A stretch of 11,813 nt of DNA from Comamonadaceae bacterium (lineage in GTDB: Bacteria > Pseudomonadota > Gammaproteobacteria > Burkholderiales > Burkholderiaceae), in the NCBI GenBank assembly GCA_947455875.1, contig CANGSD010000007.1, forward strand, positions 1 to 11,813. Direction: 5' to 3'. Made by a program: the position numbers and the translations under genes. The stretch's first letter is position 1; the number at the start of each line of letters is the position of its first letter. Under the pieces are notes generated by a model that did no database searches, was not told the DNA's origin, and worked only from the letters and a program-made list of their open reading frames with translations. Below, in pieces: positions 7,480-11,813 of this stretch.

Positions 7480-7686
7480 TTAAACGAGGGTGGTCTTGTA
7501 GTACTGCCGAATGTGCTCGGACAGTTGGTAGCCGCCGCCACGGGCCGGCGGCTCTTTGAGAGCGGGGGGAACTTCAGCGGTTTGGCGAACGACGGGCAGC
7601 AAGGTGGCTGCTGCGGCTGCGGTGCCCACGGTGGCGGCACCTGCAAAAAGGCGACGACGAGAAAGTGGGCGGGCGGTCTGGCTCAT
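7480..7686 (-). CDS. Formate dehydrogenase region Tat-target small protein
   Basis: 68 residues. The N-terminus is a twin-arginine signal (LSRRRLFAGA, residues 8-17, then an Ala-rich hydrophobic segment to about 34). The mature tail is short and ends in GGGYQLSEHIRQYYKTTLV. Small proteins with a Tat signal and a GY..SEH..(R)YY tail directly upstream of the catalytic subunit are a known family of formate dehydrogenase loci (the 'formate dehydrogenase region TAT target' family). The biochemical role is not established; one possibility is an assembly or small structural component of the exported enzyme. AGGAG lies 7 nt before the ATG. It is the first gene after the 119-bp gap and the putative promoter, so it probably heads the structural transcript. 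Confidence 0.92.
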   Translation of the reverse strand: MSQTARPLSRRRLFAGAATVGTAAAAATLLPVVRQTAEVPPALKEPPARGGGYQLSEHIRQYYKTTLV

Positions 7687-7734
7687 AGAAACTCCTGTGA
7701 TGCGACCATGCTTGCAGCCGACATGGACTGCCCG

Positions 7735-7763
7735 AATGTAGCCGTCCCATCAGGGGTGTGCAA
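7735..7763 (-). promoter_or_regulatory. Candidate sigma70-type promoter for the fdh structural block
   Basis: On the minus strand TTGCAC (7758-7763) and TACATT (7735-7740) are separated by exactly 17 nt. The matches to consensus are 3/6 and 4/6, so this is a moderate to weak promoter. Transcription would start near 7728, giving a leader of about 40 nt before the small Tat protein. This is the largest gap in the cluster (119 bp), and it falls where accessory genes end and structural genes begin. I see no FNR-like TTGAT-N4-ATCAA site nor a -24/-12 promoter here. Confidence 0.4.
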
Positions 7764-7802
7764 GCGGGTGAAAACCCCAGATCGCCTACGGACGCACACC
7801 CC
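7753..7802. repeat. Perfect 9-bp inverted repeat beside the putative promoter
   Basis: Arms GGGGTGTGC (7753-7761) and GCACACCCC (7794-7802) are exact reverse complements separated by 32 bp; the arm centres are 41 bp apart, about four helical turns. The arm nearer the structural genes overlaps the candidate -35 element. The other arm begins 3 nt after the TorD-family stop. In RNA from the minus strand it could form a hairpin with a small inner GGGT/ACCC stem, but no T-tract follows, so it does not look like an intrinsic terminator. It could be an operator pair or an mRNA processing or stability element. Confidence 0.55.
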
Positions 7803-7805
7803 GCC

Positions 7806-8426
7806 TCAAGCCAGCATGTCGAACCCCTGCTGCTCCACGCCCAGGAAGGCCCGGGTGAAGTCGGCCAGGCGGGCGTAAAAGCGGGCGCGCGGGTGGCCGG
7901 CCACCGCGTCGCAGGCGGCAGACGCCCAGGGCTGCAGGTGGTCGGCGAAAAAGGCTTGCTGGCGGGTGAGATTGGACACCGCCACATCGTCACCCGCGAT
8001 CAGGTAACGCATCACCTCGCACAAGTAGGCCAGGTGGTCTTCGGTCTCGGGCATGGCCTCATCGCGGGCCAGCCCCAGGCCCGCCAGGTCTTCGCGCAGA
8101 CGGGCCAGCGGGCGCTCGTTGAGAAAGCCGGTCAGGTAGTGCGATCCGAACAGGTAGACCTCGGGTTTACCCACCCCGCCAAACAAGGCGTCGTGTTCGG
8201 CCGCGACCTCGGCGTCGTCCATGTCGCGGCAGACGCCCACCAGGGCACGCCAGGGCTCCTCCAGAAACCCGCCAGCCGCCGGCGCCTCGGTGGGCGCCAC
8301 GCGCAAGGCGGCCAATAGCTCGGGCGTCGGCGGGGCGTAAAACAGCTGCGCCAGCAGGCCATAGACCTCGGCGCGGGCGGTCTCTTCGTCCAGCGCGGAC
8401 GACGTCGGGGGCGATGCGTCGGTCAT
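7806..8426 (-). CDS. TorD/DmsD-family molybdoenzyme chaperone (formate dehydrogenase-specific)
   Basis: 206-residue, probably all-helical cytoplasmic protein of the TorD family. Family members bind the Tat signal of a partner molybdoenzyme and hold it for cofactor loading before export. Recognisable stretches are ETARAEVYGLLAQLFYAPP near the start, EHDALFGGVGKPEVYLFGSHYLTGFLNERPLA in the middle, and the family signature PETEDHLAYLCEVMRYLI. The C-terminus is short (DFTRAFLGVEQQGFDMLA). The start at 8426 overlaps the stop of the polyferredoxin as ATGA, so translation is coupled. The obvious client is the catalytic subunit encoded just downstream, although the molybdoenzyme whose end is seen at the right edge is also possible if it is exported. 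No metal-binding motif is seen. Confidence 0.93.
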   Translation of the reverse strand: MTDASPPTSSALDEETARAEVYGLLAQLFYAPPTPELLAALRVAPTEAPAAGGFLEEPWRALVGVCRDMDDAEVAAEHDALFGGVGKPEVYLFGSHYLTGFLNERPLARLREDLAGLGLARDEAMPETEDHLAYLCEVMRYLIAGDDVAVSNLTRQQAFFADHLQPWASAACDAVAGHPRARFYARLADFTRAFLGVEQQGFDMLA

Positions 8427-10546
8427 AGATCGGAGATCTTCGATTCGTTGGGATTGGAGTGCAGGTCGATCACACGGCAATCGCCACACATCTTCAGGCG
8501 CTCGGCGGCCGCTCCCTGGAACATGGCATGGCCCGAGAGCTTGGCCATCATGGCCTCGATGGCCTTGAGGGTGCCAAAGGGCTTGCCACAACGCACGCAC
8601 CCATAGGGCTGGGTCTCATTGAGCACGCGCGCCTGCTTGCGCTCGGGGGTGAGCAGCAGACGCGGCTGCAAGGTGATGGCGTTTTCGGGGCAGGTGCTCA
8701 CGCAAAGGCCGCACTGCACGCAGTTCTTCTCGATGAACCGCAGCTGCGGCAACTCGGGGTTGTCTTGCAAGGCACTGGCCGGACAGGCGCTGACGCAGCT
8801 CAGACACAGGGTGCAACTGTCTCGGTTGACAGCGATCGCGCCCAGGGGCGAGCCGGCGGCGGGCAAGGCGATGGCCTCGGGCCGATTGGCCGACGCCGGC
8901 GCGTGCTCCATCAGGTGGTCCAGTGCCAGTTCGAGCGTGGGGCGCTTGTCAGCGGACACGGCGAAACGCGCGGCGGCGGCCGGGACCGCGCCCAAGCTGC
9001 GGGCCACGCGCTGCAGGGCCTCGTCCAAAGCCTGCGGGGCTTGGGCGCGCACCAGGCTGAAGTGGGACCCGGCATAGCCCAGGCCCTGCAAGATGGCCTG
9101 GGCCACCGCCATCTGCTGCTCCAGCATCTCCAGATACTGCGGCGCCTCCTCGCGGGTGACGAGCACCGCCACATGACGCGCACCACTGGCCACTGCCGAT
9201 AGCCACAGGTCGATGCCGGTGCTGGCGGTGTGCCACAGGGCCACCGGGATCACGTTGGCGGGCACGCCATGCGCGCGGCCCAAGCGGGCCTCACGCCCCA
9301 GGGCCTCGACCTGTTCGCGCCCCGCCTCCTGGCTGTGAAGCAGCAACACCGCCTCACGGCCGCCAGCGCGTGCATAGGTGGCCAGCAGCGACTTGAATTT
9401 CACGCCCTGCTCGTTGGGACGCGGGTAGGTGTAGGTCAGCGCGCCGGTGGGACAGGCCGTGGTGCAGGCGCCGCAGCCCACGCACAGATTCGGGTTGACC
9501 TTGATTTGCTGGCGCGCGGTGTCCGAGCTGATCGCGAGCGCGGAGCAGACCTCGATACAGGCATTGCAGCCCACCTGCGTGTTGCGGCTGTGGGCGCAGA
9601 GCTTTTGCTTGTACTGGAAGAACTTGGGCTTCTCGAACTCGCCCACGCGTTCGCGCAGTTGCAGCACGGCGGCCAGACGCTCTTGTGCGGTGCTGGCGGG
9701 CGGCAGGTGCACATAGCCCTGGGGCTTGGCGTGCTGGGTGAAGGCAGGCTGCTCGCGCAGGTCCAACACCAAATCAAAAGCTTGGGTATGCGAGGCCGCC
9801 TCGCGTCCGAAATCGATGGCGCCTGCGGCGTCACAGGCCTTCACGCAGGCGCGGTGGCTGCGGCAAGCGTCCAGGTTCACCTGGTAGTCCAGCCCGATCG
9901 CGCCCTCGGGGCAGGCGGTGATGCAGGCATTGCAACGGGTGCACAGGTCCAGATCGATCGGGTTGTTCTGGGTCCAGGCCAGCTCAAAGGCGCCGAGCCA
10001 CCCGGTGATGTGATCGATACGCCCCGCGAGCACGGCGTGCTCGCGCGCCTGCGCGCCCGCACCGCCTTGGGCAAACAGCGTGACCTGCAGGACATCGGAG
10101 AGGCTGGCGGCCAGGGTCTGGGCTTGATCGAGCGGGCCGACGATCAGCACGCGCCCCTGGCTGGTGTAGGTGACGGTGGCCACCGGCTCGGGCTCGGGCA
10201 ATCGGGCGCTGGCCAGGAGCGCGGCCAGCTTGGGCATGGCCCGCGTCGCATCGCGGCTCCAGCCACCGGTCTCGCGGATGTTGACAAAGCGTATCGGCGC
10301 CCACGCCGCCGCGCGTCCCTCCTGCGCGGCGACCTCGGCCTGTTGTTCGGCCAGGTCCGCAAACAGGCGCTGCTCCTGGGTGCAGGCCACCACCAGCTCT
10401 TGGCCGCTGCCCGTGGCCTGCAGGAAGGCGCCCACTTCACGCCGGCACAGGGCGGTGTGCAGCGTCAGGTCTTCATTGAGTGCCTGGCCCAGGGCCTTGG
10501 GGTCCAGGGGCTGGGTCTTGTTGCAGTCGCAGATCAGGGTCGGCAT
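8423..10546 (-). CDS. 707-residue multi-cluster iron-sulfur protein with HdrA-like N-terminus and MvhD-like central domain
   Basis: Soluble, presumably cytoplasmic: no signal peptide or membrane helix. Residues 1-120 resemble the N-terminal domain of heterodisulfide reductase HdrA: a CDCN start (Cys6/8), a conserved cysteine (Cys34), VVACTQEQ (52-59), and FVNIRETGGWSRD (87-99) followed by a helix. Residues 131-160 look like one Rossmann strand-helix-strand (RVLIVGPLDQAQTLAASL) without the GxGxxG needed for FAD. Ferredoxin segments follow: Cys202/205/208/212; an irregular Cys228/234/238; Cys317/327/330/334; Cys355/358/361/365; Cys578/581/584/588; and Cys609/612/615/619. A cysteine-free stretch of about 210 residues (366-577) separates them, part of which (about 396-520) looks MvhD-like. 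Two CxxC pairs (650/653, 687/690) near the end may bind metal. Loci of this type usually label it simply a 4Fe-4S ferredoxin. The start at 10546 (MPTLICDCN) gives the conserved N-terminus and overlaps the DUF3306 gene by 74 bp; no clear ribosome site is seen. The role is unknown, likely electron supply during enzyme maturation or an alternative electron route. Confidence 0.88.
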   Translation of the reverse strand: MPTLICDCNKTQPLDPKALGQALNEDLTLHTALCRREVGAFLQATGSGQELVVACTQEQRLFADLAEQQAEVAAQEGRAAAWAPIRFVNIRETGGWSRDATRAMPKLAALLASARLPEPEPVATVTYTSQGRVLIVGPLDQAQTLAASLSDVLQVTLFAQGGAGAQAREHAVLAGRIDHITGWLGAFELAWTQNNPIDLDLCTRCNACITACPEGAIGLDYQVNLDACRSHRACVKACDAAGAIDFGREAASHTQAFDLVLDLREQPAFTQHAKPQGYVHLPPASTAQERLAAVLQLRERVGEFEKPKFFQYKQKLCAHSRNTQVGCNACIEVCSALAISSDTARQQIKVNPNLCVGCGACTTACPTGALTYTYPRPNEQGVKFKSLLATYARAGGREAVLLLHSQEAGREQVEALGREARLGRAHGVPANVIPVALWHTASTGIDLWLSAVASGARHVAVLVTREEAPQYLEMLEQQMAVAQAILQGLGYAGSHFSLVRAQAPQALDEALQRVARSLGAVPAAAARFAVSADKRPTLELALDHLMEHAPASANRPEAIALPAAGSPLGAIAVNRDSCTLCLSCVSACPASALQDNPELPQLRFIEKNCVQCGLCVSTCPENAITLQPRLLLTPERKQARVLNETQPYGCVRCGKPFGTLKAIEAMMAKLSGHAMFQGAAAERLKMCGDCRVIDLHSNPNESKISDL

Positions 10547-11147
10547 CGGGGGCGCGTTCAGCGGAGTCGTTCGTGGTGGCGTTCGCGGGGTGGGTATCGG
10601 CCTGTGGCGGATTGGAATCAGGCGGCCCTGACTGTGCCACGGTTTGCGCGTCGTCCTGCGCTGGAGGGTCGCCCAAAGGGGTGGCCGAGCCCTCAGGGTT
10701 TTCCTTGGGTCGCGCGCTCGGATCCTCACGAAACAGCCCCAGGAAATCCGCGCTGGCCAGGCTGCGAAGCATGCTGGCGGGCATGGGATCAGGCTTGCCG
10801 TAGTCGTCGATGTAGATGTCCAGGCCGTCCATCACGTTGAAGTGCGGGTCGGCGAAGAGCTTTTTCATCGCGGCGTTACGCACCTCGGGCGCGACCTGGG
10901 GGGCGGTGAAGCGGCTGAAGTCGGACTCGGGCGTGAGCGCCTGCACGTCGGCCAGTGTGGGCGGCGGCTCGGTCGGCGCGGCGGCGGGCGACGACAGCGG
11001 TGCGTCGGTCGATGTAGCCGCGAGGGCCGACGGGTCGACAGGCGCAGGCGATTCAGTGGACGGCGCCGGCGGCTCGGGCGCGAGCGGACGCCCCTCCTTC
11101 GCATCGAGCTTGCGCTGCGACCAGCGGCCCAGGAAACCATCAGCCAT
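10473..11147 (-). CDS. DUF3306 family protein
   Basis: 224 residues, no signal peptide. Family landmarks are the N-terminal FLGRWSQRK (5-13), a Pro/Ala-rich linker (about 20-68), and a conserved core of about 74-140 containing ESDFSRFTAPQVAPEVRNAAMKKLF and DPHFNVMDGLDIYIDDY, then MPASMLRSLASADFLGLF. The last 80 residues are low complexity, acidic and Pro-rich. DUF3306 proteins occur next to DUF3305 proteins and iron-sulfur proteins in proteobacterial formate dehydrogenase clusters; no function is established that I know of. The start at 11147 (MADGFLGRW) overlaps the DUF3305 stop by 8 bp and uses the Gly-tail codons GGGGGTGG as ribosome site. The 3' end overlaps the next gene by 74 bp, so residues from about 201 on are encoded out of frame with the polyferredoxin start. 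Confidence 0.9.
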   Translation of the reverse strand: MADGFLGRWSQRKLDAKEGRPLAPEPPAPSTESPAPVDPSALAATSTDAPLSSPAAAPTEPPPTLADVQALTPESDFSRFTAPQVAPEVRNAAMKKLFADPHFNVMDGLDIYIDDYGKPDPMPASMLRSLASADFLGLFREDPSARPKENPEGSATPLGDPPAQDDAQTVAQSGPPDSNPPQADTHPANATTNDSAERAPDADPDLRLQQDPAPGPQGPGPGTQ

Positions 11148-11712
11148 GGCCACCCCCACCGCCCTGACCGCCCGGCCCGCCCTTGTAGGCCTTGCCGGTG
11201 CTGACCGAGGCAGGATTGCCAAAGCGATCCTGCAAGGGCTGAAAGCTGTCGGGTCGTTTGCGCCGCTTGGGTTCGGGCGTGTAGTGCGCCTGCGCGAATT
11301 CACGCATCCACTCCACGATGTCGGCCGGCGCCGGCACCTGCTCCACCTGCTCCTGGGCGTCGAGCCAACGACCGGCGTCGTGATAGCTCAGGGTGACGAT
11401 CTGGGGCAGCGCGATCGGGGTATCGGCCAGGCTCGCCTCTTCTTCCATGCGCCACATCACGAACCAGCAAGGCGCGGACGTGGTGACATTCAGGTAATAG
11501 CCCTCGGCGTCATCGCGAAAGAGTTCGACGGTGAAGCCGGGGTGCAGCCAGTCCTCGGTGCGCGCGTCGCGGCGCAGGCAGCGGGGCGTGTCGCCAAAGC
11601 CCGGTTCGTGCGGCACCACATCGTGCAGCTGCCATCGATAAGGCTGCCAGCGGTTGTCGATGGCCTCGCGGCGCATCACCACCGCCACTTGCACATTCGG
11701 GCGCGCGCTCAT
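11140..11712 (-). CDS. DUF3305 family protein
   Basis: 190 residues, no signal peptide, probably cytoplasmic. The family pattern is clear: VAVVMRREAIDNRWQPYRWQ (9-28), DWLHPGFTVELFRDDAEGYYLNVT (54-77), PCWFVMWRME (81-90), VTLSYHDAGRWLDAQEQVEQVP (106-127), and a tail with HYTPEPKRRKRPDSF. The protein ends in an unusual Gly-rich run (GGPGGQGGGGGHG). No cofactor motif is visible. It is a constant companion of DUF3306 in formate dehydrogenase clusters, which suggests that the two act together. It starts at 11712 in an ATGA overlap with the preceding molybdoenzyme gene, so it is co-translated with a second molybdopterin enzyme. Confidence 0.9.
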   Translation of the reverse strand: MSARPNVQVAVVMRREAIDNRWQPYRWQLHDVVPHEPGFGDTPRCLRRDARTEDWLHPGFTVELFRDDAEGYYLNVTTSAPCWFVMWRMEEEASLADTPIALPQIVTLSYHDAGRWLDAQEQVEQVPAPADIVEWMREFAQAHYTPEPKRRKRPDSFQPLQDRFGNPASVSTGKAYKGGPGGQGGGGGHG

Positions 11713-11813
11713 GACGCCACCTCGCTCGCCGCCTGCAGGCGCACCGCGCAGTACTTGAACTCGGGGATCTTGCCCACCGGATCCAGGGCCGCGTTCGTGA
11801 GCAGGTTGGCCGC
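11709..11813 (-). CDS. Molybdopterin oxidoreductase (formate dehydrogenase-like), C-terminal end only
   Basis: Only the last 34 codons and the stop are present; the 5' part is outside the window. The visible tail AANLLTNAALDPVGKIPEFK, then YCAVRL and a short Ala/Ser end, matches the C-terminus of the molybdopterin-dinucleotide-binding domain in cytoplasmic-type formate dehydrogenase alpha and related nitrate reductase-like enzymes (pattern N-LT-DP-xx-PEFKxCAVR). It differs from the tail of the catalytic subunit at 4490-7456, so the cluster holds two distinct molybdoenzymes. The stop overlaps the DUF3305 start as ATGA. The exact substrate cannot be told from this fragment. Confidence 0.8.
   Translation of the reverse strand, partial: AANLLTNAALDPVGKIPEFKYCAVRLQAASEVAS

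Noticed and set aside
9230..10840. 536-residue plus-strand open frame opposite the polyferredoxin
   Set aside because: It is antisense to the cysteine-cluster protein, low-complexity Gly/Ala/Arg/Gln, crosses two real gene boundaries, and has no promoter or domain support.
1..11813. CRISPR arrays, tRNA or rRNA genes, insertion sequences, phage or defence genes
   Set aside because: I see no spaced direct repeats, tRNA-like cloverleaf, transposase motifs or terminal repeats. The window is continuous metabolic operon sequence of even composition.

Overview
GC-rich window in which every gene I can support reads on the minus strand. It looks like a Burkholderiales chromosome, probably close to Comamonadaceae. 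The reasons are the formate dehydrogenase subunit sequences, the order of accessory genes, and the GC-driven codon use that fills the opposite strand with long spurious reading frames. The genus is not determinable from what I see.

In transcription order (high to low coordinates) the window holds: the last 34 codons of a molybdopterin oxidoreductase (11709-11813); a DUF3305 protein; a DUF3306 protein; a 707-residue iron-sulfur protein with many clusters; and a TorD-family chaperone. These genes are tightly packed, and all but one junction overlap by 4 to 8 nt (the exception overlaps by 74). A 119-bp gap follows with a perfect 9-bp inverted repeat and a plausible sigma70-type promoter. The structural block comes next: a 68-residue Tat-signal protein of the formate dehydrogenase region; the Tat-exported, cysteine-type molybdenum catalytic subunit; the four-cluster beta subunit; a 76-residue lipoprotein; the cytochrome b gamma subunit; and a small Ala/Pro-rich secreted protein. 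A clear intrinsic terminator closes this block. Beyond it lie fdhD (sulfurtransferase for the molybdenum cofactor) and the start of an FtsX/YbbP-type ABC permease that runs off the left edge.

Together the genes describe a periplasm-facing, membrane-bound respiratory formate dehydrogenase. The catalytic subunit oxidises formate at Mo-bisMGD, electrons pass through the beta-subunit [4Fe-4S] chain to cytochrome b, and on to quinone. TorD and FdhD mature the catalytic subunit. The DUF3305/DUF3306/polyferredoxin module is a recurrent neighbour of such loci with no established role that I know of.

The main new reading concerns the polyferredoxin. Its N-terminus resembles the N-terminal domain of HdrA (heterodisulfide reductase A), it lacks the FAD-binding glycine motif, and a cysteine-free central segment resembles MvhD. 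It may be a repurposed HdrA-MvhD-like electron-transfer scaffold in a bacterial formate dehydrogenase locus. The rest of the locus is a recognisable system rather than an undescribed one.
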